Below are positions 9,286 through 17,736 of a DNA stretch of 40,539 bases, in pieces (the first letter of the stretch is position 1; every line of letters starts with the position of its first letter). The DNA comes from Candidatus Kaiserbacteria bacterium (GTDB taxonomy: Bacteria; Patescibacteriota; Minisyncoccia; Phycocordibacterales; Phycocordibacteraceae). The notes below the pieces were generated by a model, which was not told the DNA's origin, searched no databases, and saw only the letters and a list, made by a program, of their open reading frames with translations. The stretch is from the NCBI GenBank assembly GCA_016194455.1, contig JACQBN010000023.1:1-40539 (forward strand), given 5' to 3'. The position numbers and the translations under genes are program-made.

Positions 9286-9915
9286 ATGTGGAATTGCAGA
9301 CGACTTAGAAAGTTTATTTTCAATGCGGTCATTTTCATTGCGGCTGTAGCAACCATCATCGGAGTCTATATTGGGGTGCAACAATTGAGATTGGCAGTCA
9401 TTCAGCTCAACGAATTGAATGCCAAAGCGCAGATTAGCATCACATGGGATTCTTTAACCCCCACTCTCACATTAAATCCCACGATTTCAAATCCTCTATC
9501 TTTTGCAATGATACCGCGCAATATTGGCGCGAATGACACGAACCATTGGGAGGTCGTTACCATTTTCTGTAATGGAGTAAATGTTTTGAAGCATGATTCT
9601 ACATGGACTTCGTCTCCACCAGGTTCAGGATACTTGTATTTTGTTTCTAGCACCCCGCTTCTGCACGACCAAGCAATATTCGACAACAAGGCAGATTCAA
9701 TTGGTCAGTTTCAGATTACGTTCTCAGTTAAGCCCTCCGCTCTGCCGATTTCAATTCCTCTGGCTGCAATTCAGACATCTGGACAACAAACTCTGCCAAC
9801 TGGCGAACTGGTTTCTTTTGCGATTGATAGTACAGCGTCATCTTCGTTCGAGTATTCGAACTTTTCAGATATCTTTAAGACTGGGTGTGTTGAAAACTCA
9901 ACGTCTCGCCAATAG
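9286..9915 (+). CDS. Unknown membrane-anchored extracytoplasmic protein in an AT-richer insert
   Basis: Not recognised. The 209-aa protein has a basic N-terminus (WNCRRLRKF), one transmembrane helix (VIFIAAVATIIGVYIGV) and a Ser/Thr/Asn/Pro-rich predicted beta domain with two Cys. Base composition and codon use are clearly more AT-rich than in neighbouring genes. The ORF is bracketed by nested direct repeats starting at the tRNA 3' end, which suggests a small acquired cassette. No integrase or transposase is seen. A good -10 just before the ATG favours a real gene. Confidence 0.6.
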   Translation: MWNCRRLRKFIFNAVIFIAAVATIIGVYIGVQQLRLAVIQLNELNAKAQISITWDSLTPTLTLNPTISNPLSFAMIPRNIGANDTNHWEVVTIFCNGVNVLKHDSTWTSSPPGSGYLYFVSSTPLLHDQAIFDNKADSIGQFQITFSVKPSALPISIPLAAIQTSGQQTLPTGELVSFAIDSTASSSFEYSNFSDIFKTGCVENSTSRQ

Positions 9916-9921
9916 TCACGG

Positions 9922-9936
9922 TCAGTACAGTACCGC
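9922..9936 (+). repeat. Direct repeat B, copy 2
   Basis: Identical 15-mer to 9197-9211, located 6 nt after the stop of the AT-richer ORF. Confidence 0.75.
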
Positions 9937-10064
9937 CCCGCCTGTTCGCCCGTCAAAACTCACTGAAAACTCTCTAACTATCTCAAGGTCGACCCATACC
10001 GGCCCCCATCGACTGAGAGGGAAGAAAGGTGGCGAAAGAATCTTTGGATTGCTTGCAGTGGCGG

Positions 10065-10076
10065 GTACAGTACCGC
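10065..10076 (+). repeat. Direct repeat B, copy 3 (core only)
   Basis: 12-nt core GTACAGTACCGC, just upstream of repeat A copy 2. The rest of 9937-10159 shows no coding signal. Confidence 0.6.
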
Positions 10077-10081
10077 TTCTG

Positions 10082-10113
10082 GCAACACGGTTGTGAGACA
10101 AGGAACCAGCACC
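10082..10113 (+). repeat. Direct repeat A, copy 2
   Basis: Second copy of the 32-nt element at the tRNA-fMet 3' end (27/32 identical). Together the copies delimit a 963-nt span. Confidence 0.75.
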
Positions 10114-10156
10114 AGCCGCGGTTCTAGGGCAGCTGGGGATACAGCTCTTGACGTTG

Positions 10157-10165
10157 TGGTATAAT
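10157..10165 (+). promoter_or_regulatory. Extended -10 promoter TGGTATAAT for the S53 peptidase
   Basis: A TGn-TATAAT extended -10. The ATG of the longer ORF-track version (10164) lies inside this hexamer, so it cannot be in the mRNA. The predicted transcript start is near 10172, leaving a leader of about 20 nt to ATG 10194. Confidence 0.65.
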
Positions 10166-10193
10166 GTCCCTCGTTATCAGCCATACCCCTCTT

Positions 10194-11480
10194 ATGATTA
10201 CTCGCACCCCATTCTTCGCGGCAGCGCTTGCTTTCGTCTTTCTTCTCGGTGGTTCCCTCGCGTATGCCGAGCAGGGTCCCCCCGAAGACGGCGTCTCCGC
10301 GGCCGACCGCGCGAACTACCAGGCGCTCAATATCGAAGGACGGTTCGGCGTGCATTTCAAGGCGCATAAGAGCGTCTGCGCGGAAGCTGGCGCGGGCACC
10401 GCTCGCTGCGCGGCGCGTGTCATTACCGATGCTGCCGGCCGCCCCGCGGCGACCCTGAAGGCCGTGAGCGGCTTCAGTCCTAGCCAGATTCTCGGCGCGT
10501 ACGGTCTTAGCGGCACGGTCTCCGGGCTACCGATCATCGGCATCGTGGACGCCTATGACGACCCGACGATCGTAAGCGATCTCGCGACATACAATGCGAG
10601 CTCCAGCATTCCCGCCCTCCCGACCTGCACCACGAGCACAATCGCCTCTTCGCCCACCGCCTGCTTCCTCAAGGTGAATCAGCTTGGTGCTACGACCTCG
10701 CCTCCGACGGTCGACGCCGGCTGGGCGCTCGAGACCTCGCTTGATGTGGAAATTGCGCACGGGCTCTGCCAGAACTGCAAAGTCCTCTTGGTTGAGGCCA
10801 GCTCCGCAAGCTACAGCGATCTCCTCACTGCGGTCGATAAGGCGGTCGCGCTTGGCGCGAAGATCGTTTCCAATTCTTGGGCTAGCGGGGAGTTCCGCGG
10901 CGAGACGACGTACGACACCCACTTCAGTCATCCAGGCATCGCCTTCCTCTTCGCTTCAGGCGACAGCGGTTATGGCACCGCGTACCCGGCGGCTTCACGC
11001 TACGTGACTTCGGTGGGCGGCACGAGCCTCTTCCTAAATGGGAATGGCTCCTACAACCAAGAGCTCGCCTGGAGCGGGACAGGGAGCGGCTGCAGTTCTT
11101 TTGAAGGGAAACCCTCCTGGCAACACGATGCGAAATGCGCGCGCCGCACGCTCAATGACGTTGCCGCGGTCGCGGACCCCAACACCGGCGCGGCTATCTA
11201 CGACTCAACACCCTTTGGCAGCGCCTCCGGCTGGTTCGAGATCGGCGGTACCTCGCTCGCGACTCCGGTGCTCGCGGCGGTCTACGCGCTTGCGAGCCCT
11301 CTGCCCACCGGCACCCAAGAGAATTCTCTGCCCTACTTCGCGAATCTCTCCACGACGCTCCATGACATCATGAGCGGCGCGAACGGCAGGTGCGGCAGCG
11401 CCTCATATCTCTGCACCGCAGTTACGGGCTACGACGGCCCCACCGGCCTCGGAACGCCGAAAGGCACCGGCGCTTTCTAG
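10194..11480 (+). CDS. Secreted sedolisin-type (S53) serine-carboxyl peptidase
   Basis: Exported protease of about 428 aa. The N-terminus MITRTPFFAAALAFVFLLGG...AYA is a signal peptide. A short prodomain-like region is followed by the catalytic domain: Glu and Asp in WALETSLDVE (about 179 and 183), oxyanion Asp in FASGDSGYG (about 256) and nucleophile Ser in GGTSLATP (about 353). The C-terminal GYDGPTGLGTPKG fits the sedolisin calcium-site loop. The E-x3-D pair rather than a D/H dyad favours S53 over S8. There are several Cys pairs. It lies directly before a secreted wall-binding protein and the pilB operon. A role in host or biopolymer degradation is inferred. Confidence 0.88.
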   Translation: MITRTPFFAAALAFVFLLGGSLAYAEQGPPEDGVSAADRANYQALNIEGRFGVHFKAHKSVCAEAGAGTARCAARVITDAAGRPAATLKAVSGFSPSQILGAYGLSGTVSGLPIIGIVDAYDDPTIVSDLATYNASSSIPALPTCTTSTIASSPTACFLKVNQLGATTSPPTVDAGWALETSLDVEIAHGLCQNCKVLLVEASSASYSDLLTAVDKAVALGAKIVSNSWASGEFRGETTYDTHFSHPGIAFLFASGDSGYGTAYPAASRYVTSVGGTSLFLNGNGSYNQELAWSGTGSGCSSFEGKPSWQHDAKCARRTLNDVAAVADPNTGAAIYDSTPFGSASGWFEIGGTSLATPVLAAVYALASPLPTGTQENSLPYFANLSTTLHDIMSGANGRCGSASYLCTAVTGYDGPTGLGTPKGTGAF

Positions 11481-11507
11481 GAATTACTTGGCTCGTCATT
11501 CTCTACT

Positions 11508-12869
11508 ATGCGCACCGCTCGCCGTGTCTTCCCAGGAATGCTCTTCGTGTGCGCGGCGCTGCTCGTTCCTCTGGTGGCGTTGGCTAGCAGCAATGCGCTG
11601 CGGATCACCGGATACTCGAACATCATGTCCGACGGCACGGGCGACACAGTCGTGCTCTTCCCCACGCCGAAGGCAACTGACAAGTTCGACGCTCCCGTGC
11701 CCGTCTTCTGCGACCACAGCTCCGGCGACACTTACCCTCTCGGCCGAACGGCCGTAATCTGCACCGCGACCGACACATTCGGCAATTCCTCCACCATCCA
11801 CTTCGTCATCAACGTGCGCAATGTGAATAATCCAACCATTACCGTCACCTTCACCGATACGGGCGGCCATGATGTTTTTGCGACCACGACGGTGAACGGC
11901 GCGGACACGGGGCCGGTCCTCTACACGGTCGTCGCACAGGACGGCGCACAAGGGAGAATCTTCAATCAGAACCAGATTTCGTGCATACCGCCTTCAGGCG
12001 CGATCTTCCATCGCGATACGGACGGTACCACCATCACGCCCCTAATTTGCAGCGTCTCCGTATCCGGCCACGCGGTCTTCCAGGAAACCCCCGCCGTCAT
12101 CAGCGTTGAAAATACCAGCGTGCACGGCCTCTCTTCCTGCACGCTCGACGGCCTCACCCTCGATGACGGGCAGTCGACCACGTTCTACTCCTCGAAAATC
12201 GTTACTTCAGTCACCTGCAGTGCCGTTGCGCAGGGCCGCACCTGCACGGACGGGGTGCTCTCTGGCAGTGATTCATATCGCTATTCGTCATGCTCGGGCC
12301 CCGGCTCCCTCATCTCTTCTGGTTCTGGCGGCGGCGGGGGCTGGTTCTTCAATCCCTTCGGCCCGTACCCACATCCGAACGCCGGCAACGGCCTGGGGAA
12401 CGGGAATACTTCGCCCTTCACTAATCTGCTTGGTCTCGGCTCGGGCAATGGGAACACAAGTTGCCTCTCTTATGAGGTGAAGCAGCTGCAGATATTCCTC
12501 AACGCGCACGGCTTCTTAATTGCAAAAACAGGCCCGGGCTCTCCAGGGCAGGAGACCGGCGTCTTCGGCCCGGCGACCGTGGCCGCACTGATCAAATTCC
12601 AGGAGGCGAACGCTAAGTACATCCTTAAACCACTCCACCTCAAAAAGGGCACCGGTAAGCTCGGCCCCGGGACCATAAAGTTCATCAACAAGCTGCTCGG
12701 TATCACTACCGCCGGGACTCCGCTCCCCGCAAGCTGCGCCCCGGGCAACTCTCCCGGTTCTTCCGGTACGCACAAAAATGTGGCGACCACGACGCCTCAG
12801 CCCCCGGCTGCCACACCTCCTGCCCCGAAGAAGAACGGCTGCCCCAAGTGGCTTTGTTTCTGGCGATAG
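11508..12869 (+). CDS. Secreted HYR-domain / peptidoglycan-binding protein
   Basis: Exported protein of 453 aa with signal peptide MRTARRVFPGMLFVCAALLVPLVALA. Residues about 50-105 resemble a HYR (hyalin repeat) domain: a proline-containing strand, YPLGRTAVICTATDTFGN. A beta-rich middle region with paired Cys leads to a Gly/Ser/Asn linker. Residues about 323-398 form a peptidoglycan-binding domain (VKQLQIFLNAHGF, TGVFGPATVAALIKFQ). The tail is Pro/Thr-rich and ends CPKWLCFWR. It could anchor to its own or a host cell wall. It lies 27 nt after the S53 protease gene and is probably co-transcribed with it. Confidence 0.82.
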   Translation: MRTARRVFPGMLFVCAALLVPLVALASSNALRITGYSNIMSDGTGDTVVLFPTPKATDKFDAPVPVFCDHSSGDTYPLGRTAVICTATDTFGNSSTIHFVINVRNVNNPTITVTFTDTGGHDVFATTTVNGADTGPVLYTVVAQDGAQGRIFNQNQISCIPPSGAIFHRDTDGTTITPLICSVSVSGHAVFQETPAVISVENTSVHGLSSCTLDGLTLDDGQSTTFYSSKIVTSVTCSAVAQGRTCTDGVLSGSDSYRYSSCSGPGSLISSGSGGGGGWFFNPFGPYPHPNAGNGLGNGNTSPFTNLLGLGSGNGNTSCLSYEVKQLQIFLNAHGFLIAKTGPGSPGQETGVFGPATVAALIKFQEANAKYILKPLHLKKGTGKLGPGTIKFINKLLGITTAGTPLPASCAPGNSPGSSGTHKNVATTTPQPPAATPPAPKKNGCPKWLCFWR

Positions 12870-12901
12870 AGATCAAGTGAGCAGAAAAATCCGAGACACT
12901 A

Positions 12902-12907
12902 TATACT
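12902..12907 (+). promoter_or_regulatory. -10 element TATACT for the pilB operon
   Basis: TATACT ends 9 nt before ATG 12917, giving a nearly leaderless start for the second T4P operon. Confidence 0.55.
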
Positions 12908-12916
12908 AGCGGACAT

Positions 12917-14131
12917 ATGCCTGGCGACGCTGTTGAGCGCGAGCTTGTGCGTGGCCGCGGATTGTCCGTCATCACACTCGTCGACCATCTGATAGAGGCG
13001 GCACAGGAGAAGCGCGCATCCGACATCCATCTTGACCCGCTCTTCGAGGGCGTGCGGGTTCGTTTCCGTATCGACGGCGTGCTCCAAGATGTGTACCGCC
13101 TGCCGAGGGAGGTGCGCTCGGAGATCGTCTCGCGCATCAAGGTACTCGCGAGTCTGCGCACGGACGAGCACCAGACGGCGCAGGACGGGCGCTTCCGGCA
13201 TTCCTTCGGTGGCAATGCATTCGTGGACATCCGCGTTTCCATCGCGCCCACCTATCACGGCGAGAACGTCGTCTTACGCCTTCTCTCTGATGTCGCGCAG
13301 GAATTTACACTTCAAGCGCTCGGCTTCGGCGAGAGCGATCGACGGAAGATTATCGAAGCGATCAGGAGGCCGAGCGGCATGATCCTCGTCACGGGTCCGA
13401 CCGGGAGCGGGAAGACGACCACCCTCTACACTCTCATCAAGATGCTGAACGCCCCGGATATTTCGGTTATCACGATTGAAGACCCGATTGAGTACGGCGT
13501 CGCGGGTGTTGAGCAGATGCAGGTCAACACGCGCGCCGGCCTCACGTTCGCCACCGGGCTGCGCACCATCCTTCGGCAGGACCCGAACATCATTATGGTC
13601 GGCGAGATCCGCGACGCCGAGACGGCCTCCATCGCCGTCAATACCGCGCTCACCGGGCACCTCCTCCTCTCCACGCTCCACACCAACGACGCGGCAACAA
13701 CGCTCCCGCGCCTCCTCGACCTCAGGGTGGAGTCCTTCCTGGTCGCCTCCACCATCAGCCTCGCGATAGGGCAGCGGCTAGTCAGGAAGCTCTGCCCCGC
13801 CTGCAAGCAGGAGTTCAAGGCGAGCAGGGAGCTCGCGAAGAGCCTCGCCGCAGTGTCGCTCAACAAACCAATCGCCGCCGGAGAGAGGCTCCAGCGCCCG
13901 AAGGGGTGTAAGAAATGTGGCGGCACTGGCTATCACGGCCGTATCTCCATTAATGAAGTGCTCATCGCCGATGCCAAGATCCGCGAGGCGATCCTCGCGC
14001 GCGCGCCTTCCAGCGAACTGAAAAGAATTGCCATCAAAGGCGGCATGACCACCATGCTTGAGGACGGCCTCACCAAAGTGCGCGCAGGAGTCACCAGCGT
14101 GGAGGAGGTGCTCCGCGTCATTCATGAATAA
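12917..14131 (+). CDS. pilB: Type IV pilus assembly ATPase PilB/GspE, short form
   Basis: Cytoplasmic hexameric ATPase (404 aa) that powers pilus assembly. ASDIHLDP and RTDEHQTAQDGRF belong to the N2 domain. The Walker A motif is GPTGSGKTTTL (about 159), the Asp box ITIEDPIEY, the Walker B region RQDPNIIMVGEIRDAET, and the His box STLHTND. A CPAC...CKKCGG zinc site near residues 293-335 is typical of PilB/GspE rather than PilT. It lacks the whole N1 (MshEN-like) domain, so it is about 150 residues shorter than usual PilB. It overlaps pilC by 8 nt. Confidence 0.93.
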   Translation: MPGDAVERELVRGRGLSVITLVDHLIEAAQEKRASDIHLDPLFEGVRVRFRIDGVLQDVYRLPREVRSEIVSRIKVLASLRTDEHQTAQDGRFRHSFGGNAFVDIRVSIAPTYHGENVVLRLLSDVAQEFTLQALGFGESDRRKIIEAIRRPSGMILVTGPTGSGKTTTLYTLIKMLNAPDISVITIEDPIEYGVAGVEQMQVNTRAGLTFATGLRTILRQDPNIIMVGEIRDAETASIAVNTALTGHLLLSTLHTNDAATTLPRLLDLRVESFLVASTISLAIGQRLVRKLCPACKQEFKASRELAKSLAAVSLNKPIAAGERLQRPKGCKKCGGTGYHGRISINEVLIADAKIREAILARAPSSELKRIAIKGGMTTMLEDGLTKVRAGVTSVEEVLRVIHE

Positions 14132-15299
14132 ACCAGATTGGCAGAAGCTGCGGGCGGAAGTCGGGAAACACGCGAAGCGCGCTCTCAAAGAGGCGCGTCG
14201 ATGGAAGAAGCACGCGCACACGCTCTCCGGGCATCTGAAGCAACTCTCCTCCCGGCGCCTTTCCATTAAGGATCAAGCTTTTTTCGCCAAGAGGCTCGCC
14301 TTCCTCATCACGGCAGGCGTACCGATCATGGAGAGCCTCATCATGATCCACGAGCAGGCGCGCTCGCGCGCTTTCTCGCGCGTGATCGATGTCGTCATTG
14401 ATGACGTCGCGAACGGTCAATACCTCTCGAAGAGCCTCGAGCGCTTTCCCGAAATGTTCGGCCAGTTTGCGGTCAATCTCATCAAGGTGGGAGAGACGAG
14501 CGGGACATTGAGCCAGAACCTGGACTATCTCGCCGACGAACTCAAGAAGAAACAGATGCTGCGGCGCAAGATCATCGGCGCCCTCATCTACCCGGCGGTG
14601 ATTACGTTCGCGACGTTAGGCATCACCGCATTCCTGATGGTTTACCTCTTCCCCAAGATCATACCGGTCTTCTTGAGTTTGCGGACGAAGCTGCCGCTCT
14701 CCACCCGCATCGTGATCGCGATCAGCAGCTTCTTGCGGCACTGGGGGCTCCTGCTCATCTTCTTGATCGTCGCCGGGGTCGCGGCGTTTATGGTCGCGCG
14801 CAAGCGAAGCGGACGCCTGCGCACGCTCGTCGACCGTTTCATTCTTAAAGTGCCGGTCTTGGGCACGATGACCCGCTACTACAATCTTGCGAATATCACC
14901 CGTACGCTCGGCCTCCTTCTCAAGACCGGCACCACGCTCTCCGCCGCGCTCGCAATCACCGCCGATACGAGCATGAACATTATCTATCAGCAGCATCTCG
15001 CAGCGCTCGGGCAGTCGGTGATCCGCGGCAAGACGCTTTCGGTCTATCTGGACCAGCAGCGCGAGATCTTCGGCGATATCCTCTGCCAGATGGTCGCGGT
15101 GGGGGAGCGGAGCGGCACGCTCTCGAGTACGCTTATCTATCTCTCGGAGTTCTACGAGCACGAGCTCGATGATTACGCCCGGGGGCTCTCGAGCCTGATT
15201 GAGCCCGCGCTCATGATCTGCATGGGGCTCCTGATCGGCTTCGTCGCCATTTCCATCATCACGCCCATCTATGCCATTACGCAAAACCTCCATCCCTAA
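14124..15299 (+). CDS. pilC: Type IV pilus inner-membrane platform protein PilC/GspF
   Basis: Platform protein of 391 aa that couples PilB to pilin insertion. Two GspF repeats are visible: FFAKRLAFLITAGVPIMESL with VGETSGTLSQNL, and ITRTLGLLLKTGTTLSAAL with VGERSGTLSSTL. Three hydrophobic segments follow the usual order. ATG 14124 overlaps the pilB stop. The length is normal. Its 3' end overlaps the next minor-pilin gene by 29 nt, giving a tight operon. Confidence 0.95.
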   Translation: MNKPDWQKLRAEVGKHAKRALKEARRWKKHAHTLSGHLKQLSSRRLSIKDQAFFAKRLAFLITAGVPIMESLIMIHEQARSRAFSRVIDVVIDDVANGQYLSKSLERFPEMFGQFAVNLIKVGETSGTLSQNLDYLADELKKKQMLRRKIIGALIYPAVITFATLGITAFLMVYLFPKIIPVFLSLRTKLPLSTRIVIAISSFLRHWGLLLIFLIVAGVAAFMVARKRSGRLRTLVDRFILKVPVLGTMTRYYNLANITRTLGLLLKTGTTLSAALAITADTSMNIIYQQHLAALGQSVIRGKTLSVYLDQQREIFGDILCQMVAVGERSGTLSSTLIYLSEFYEHELDDYARGLSSLIEPALMICMGLLIGFVAISIITPIYAITQNLHP

Positions 15300-15735
15300 G
15301 GACGGGTTCACGCTCGTTGAGATCTTGGTCGTCGTCGGTATGCTCGCGATTGTGGCGGGGACCGTCGCCTTCTTCGACCTCGCGAGCTATGAGGGCGAGG
15401 CGTTTCGGGGCGAGCGGACCACACTTGTGACCCTGCTCGAGACCGCGCGCGCCGACGCGCTCAATAATGTCGATGAGTCACAGCACGGAGTCCACGTCGC
15501 GACCGGGCAGTACACGCTTTTTGAAGGCGAGAGCTACAGCGACCCTTCACGCGACACCTCGCGCGACGTGGTGATCGCTGCCTCGTACGTTGTTACGATA
15601 AGCCCCTCTGGCAGCGACATCGTCTTCGCGCAGCTCTCCGCCGAGACCTCGGATGCTACCATCACGCTCACCGACCCGGCGCGCAAGGTAGCAGCAACGA
15701 TTACTATCAACCGCGAGGGCGGCATCAGCTGGTGA
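15271..15735 (+). CDS. Minor pilin, GspH-like (block 2)
   Basis: Pseudopilin of 154 aa, leader MPLRKTSIPKDG then FTLVEILVVVGMLAIVAG with Glu+5. The following region (RTTLVTLLETARADALNN) is the GspH/FimT-type helix. The small beta domain (YTLFEGESYSDPSRD) lacks the Cys-rich loops of the major pilins. It overlaps pilC and is the first of four pseudopilins that mirror the H, J, I, K-like set of block 1. Confidence 0.85.
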   Translation: MPLRKTSIPKDGFTLVEILVVVGMLAIVAGTVAFFDLASYEGEAFRGERTTLVTLLETARADALNNVDESQHGVHVATGQYTLFEGESYSDPSRDTSRDVVIAASYVVTISPSGSDIVFAQLSAETSDATITLTDPARKVAATITINREGGISW

Positions 15736-15736
15736 T

Positions 15737-17254
15737 ATGCGGCGCGGCTTTTCGACGCTTGAAATAATGCTCGCACTCGCGATTTTTTCCATCGTGCTTG
15801 CGGGCGCTATCATCGCGCACTTCAGCGCGCAGTACTGGACCATCGTCTCGCAGACTTCCGGCGAGGCATTTTCGCTCGCGCACCAGCAGATCGAGGATGT
15901 ACGGGCAGAGGCGCGGCACGACTTCGTCTCGGCCGTTTCGACCACCTCCACGTCCTGCTTGGGCGCGCTCTGCTATTCGGTCTCGACCAGCGTGAGCGAT
16001 ATCTCGCCGTGCGCCAAGAACGTTACCTCGAGCGTCTCCTGGCAGGTCGCGCATTATCCGAGCGCGAGCATCTCACTCCCAACGATCTTTACCAGCACCT
16101 CGAGCGCGATTGCACTCGGCGGCGACTGCTCTCTTTCGTATCCGGGCGACTGGACCACCCCCTCTACTCCTGTTGCAACGACCACGGTGAACACGCCCAC
16201 CGGAATAGATGCACTGAACGGCACGATATATAGCAGCGAAAGTAGTTCTCCGTATCTCGAAGCGATCACGCCGTCGGGCGTCCACTATGCATATACGGCT
16301 CCCGACAACACGAAACTGCTGGAACCGGCGTACGCGATTGATGTTGCGCGCGACCTCACTACGGGAAAGGTTTACGCTTACCTCGCGACGGGACCAACCA
16401 ACATCTCCATCGTCGACGTGACAAATCCATCCGCCATGGCTTTTGTGGCTTCAACGACATTTAGCAGCACAAGCGGCACAAATACGTCCGGCAGAAGCAT
16501 CGCTTATTTTAAAGGTAACGTGTATGTCACAACGGACGCTCGTAATAATCGAATAGGCCGCGATCCTGTTTTGTATGTGTTTGACGTAACGAATCCCGCG
16601 TCACCCCAGGAAGTTGGCTCAATCAGTGGCGCGAATCTGAATACGAGCATTTATGGCCTTGCTATACAAAAGAAGTTCGTTGGCGGTGCGCCGACGACTC
16701 TCGCGTTCCTCGCGACGACGCTCGGGACTGGTCAACTGCAAGTATTCGACGTGACAAGTCCACAGAGCATCGGAACGCCACTTGCTAGATGCTCGGTTTC
16801 CGGCGGACTTCCTTCCACGTCGCTCTCATTGCTCGGCAACGACGTCTTTATTGGACTGCAGACGCAAACCACCGATAGCTCGCCAGCGATAGCAGTCTTT
16901 GATGTAAACAATGTGTTGCCGCCGATTTCTTCGTGCGCGCCAATTGCAGCAGCAAGTGCCAAGGCCGTAAGTTGTGACAAGAGCAATTCGCAAAAAACGC
17001 GGTATCCGTACGCGCTGTTCGCCACAGGATCATATCTTTTTGCCCTTACCGACAACACGACCCCGAATCTGGGAGAGTTGCAGGTCTGGCGGACGGATGT
17101 GTCCAATGCCGATGCGAGCAAACGGCTTTCATTCCAGAAAGAATATCCCGATAGCTGTGCAGGACCAGCGATGAGCGCAATCGACTTCGACAGTGACGCC
17201 AATTCGCTGTACATTATGGCGCCGACAGGCGCACAAATATTCACCGGCAACTAA
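15737..17254 (+). CDS. PilV/GspI-like minor pilin fused to a LVIVD-type beta-propeller
   Basis: Unusual pseudopilin of 505 aa. MRRG^FSTLEIMLALAIF is a class III leader with Glu+5; SLAHQQIEDVRAEARHD is PilV/GspI-like. After about residue 150 come repeats of the LVIVD type: VYAYLATGPTNISIVDVTNPS, LYVFDVTNPASPQEVG and LQVFDVTSPQSIG, each about 50-60 residues apart, predicted to form a beta-propeller. Codon use in the propeller part is visibly more AT-rich than in the pilin part, suggesting domain capture. By analogy to the PilY1 propeller, it may display an adhesive or sensory module at the pilus tip (inference). Confidence 0.85.
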   Translation: MRRGFSTLEIMLALAIFSIVLAGAIIAHFSAQYWTIVSQTSGEAFSLAHQQIEDVRAEARHDFVSAVSTTSTSCLGALCYSVSTSVSDISPCAKNVTSSVSWQVAHYPSASISLPTIFTSTSSAIALGGDCSLSYPGDWTTPSTPVATTTVNTPTGIDALNGTIYSSESSSPYLEAITPSGVHYAYTAPDNTKLLEPAYAIDVARDLTTGKVYAYLATGPTNISIVDVTNPSAMAFVASTTFSSTSGTNTSGRSIAYFKGNVYVTTDARNNRIGRDPVLYVFDVTNPASPQEVGSISGANLNTSIYGLAIQKKFVGGAPTTLAFLATTLGTGQLQVFDVTSPQSIGTPLARCSVSGGLPSTSLSLLGNDVFIGLQTQTTDSSPAIAVFDVNNVLPPISSCAPIAAASAKAVSCDKSNSQKTRYPYALFATGSYLFALTDNTTPNLGELQVWRTDVSNADASKRLSFQKEYPDSCAGPAMSAIDFDSDANSLYIMAPTGAQIFTGN

Positions 17255-17255
17255 T

Positions 17256-17729
17256 ATGCGCGGGTTCACCCTCATCGAGACCATCGTCTACATCGGCCTG
17301 CTCGCCGTGCTGATGAGCGCGGCCATCGTCGCGACCTTCCAGTTGATTGATAGCGGCGCGCACAACGAGACCGCGGTCGCCATTCAGGAGGAGGGAACGT
17401 TTCTCGAGCGCAAGATCGGCTGGGCGCTCACCGGTGCGACCAGTGTGAGTGCTCTAAGCAATACGCTCACGATCACCCGGTTGGCGAGCAGCAGCTTCCC
17501 CGATACCGACAATCCGCTCACCATCTCCGTAAACGGCACATCCCTGATCCTTCAGCGCTCGGTCTATACGCCAGTCGCGCTCAATAGCGCGGCCTTTGCC
17601 GTAACGTCCTTTACTGCCACGGTCGACACGTCCCAGATGCCCGCTAAGGTTGATGTCAGCTTTAGCGTCCAGACCATAGGCACGCCCACACAAAGCGCCG
17701 CGTTTACATACCGCAGCTATCTGCGATAA
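17256..17729 (+). CDS. Minor pilin, PilW/GspJ-like (block 2)
   Basis: Pseudopilin of 157 aa starting MRG^FTLIETIVYIGLLAVLM, with Glu+5 and a very short leader. The region after the helix (EEGTFLERKIGWALTGATS) is GspJ/PilW-like. ATG 17256 comes 1 nt after the previous stop; the longer ORF-track version overlaps the upstream gene without need. The beta domain has no cysteines. Confidence 0.83.
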   Translation: MRGFTLIETIVYIGLLAVLMSAAIVATFQLIDSGAHNETAVAIQEEGTFLERKIGWALTGATSVSALSNTLTITRLASSSFPDTDNPLTISVNGTSLILQRSVYTPVALNSAAFAVTSFTATVDTSQMPAKVDVSFSVQTIGTPTQSAAFTYRSYLR

Positions 17730-17736
17730 TAAGGAG
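17725..17736 (+). promoter_or_regulatory. GATAAT followed by AAGGAG directly before ATG 17737
   Basis: GATAAT ends 6 nt before the ATG, and AAGGAG abuts the ATG with no spacer. The SD-like motif is too close to act normally, while the hexamer has the leaderless -10 spacing seen elsewhere, so an internal promoter is possible. Confidence 0.35.

Noticed and set aside
9286-9915. Integrase or transposase in the repeat-bracketed insert
   Set aside because: The protein has a TM anchor and a Ser/Thr-rich exported domain with no recombinase motifs.
10164-10193. Upstream ATG 10164 as the start of the S53 peptidase
   Set aside because: That ATG is part of the TATAAT -10 hexamer, so it would lie upstream of the transcript start. 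The signal peptide is better placed from ATG 10194.
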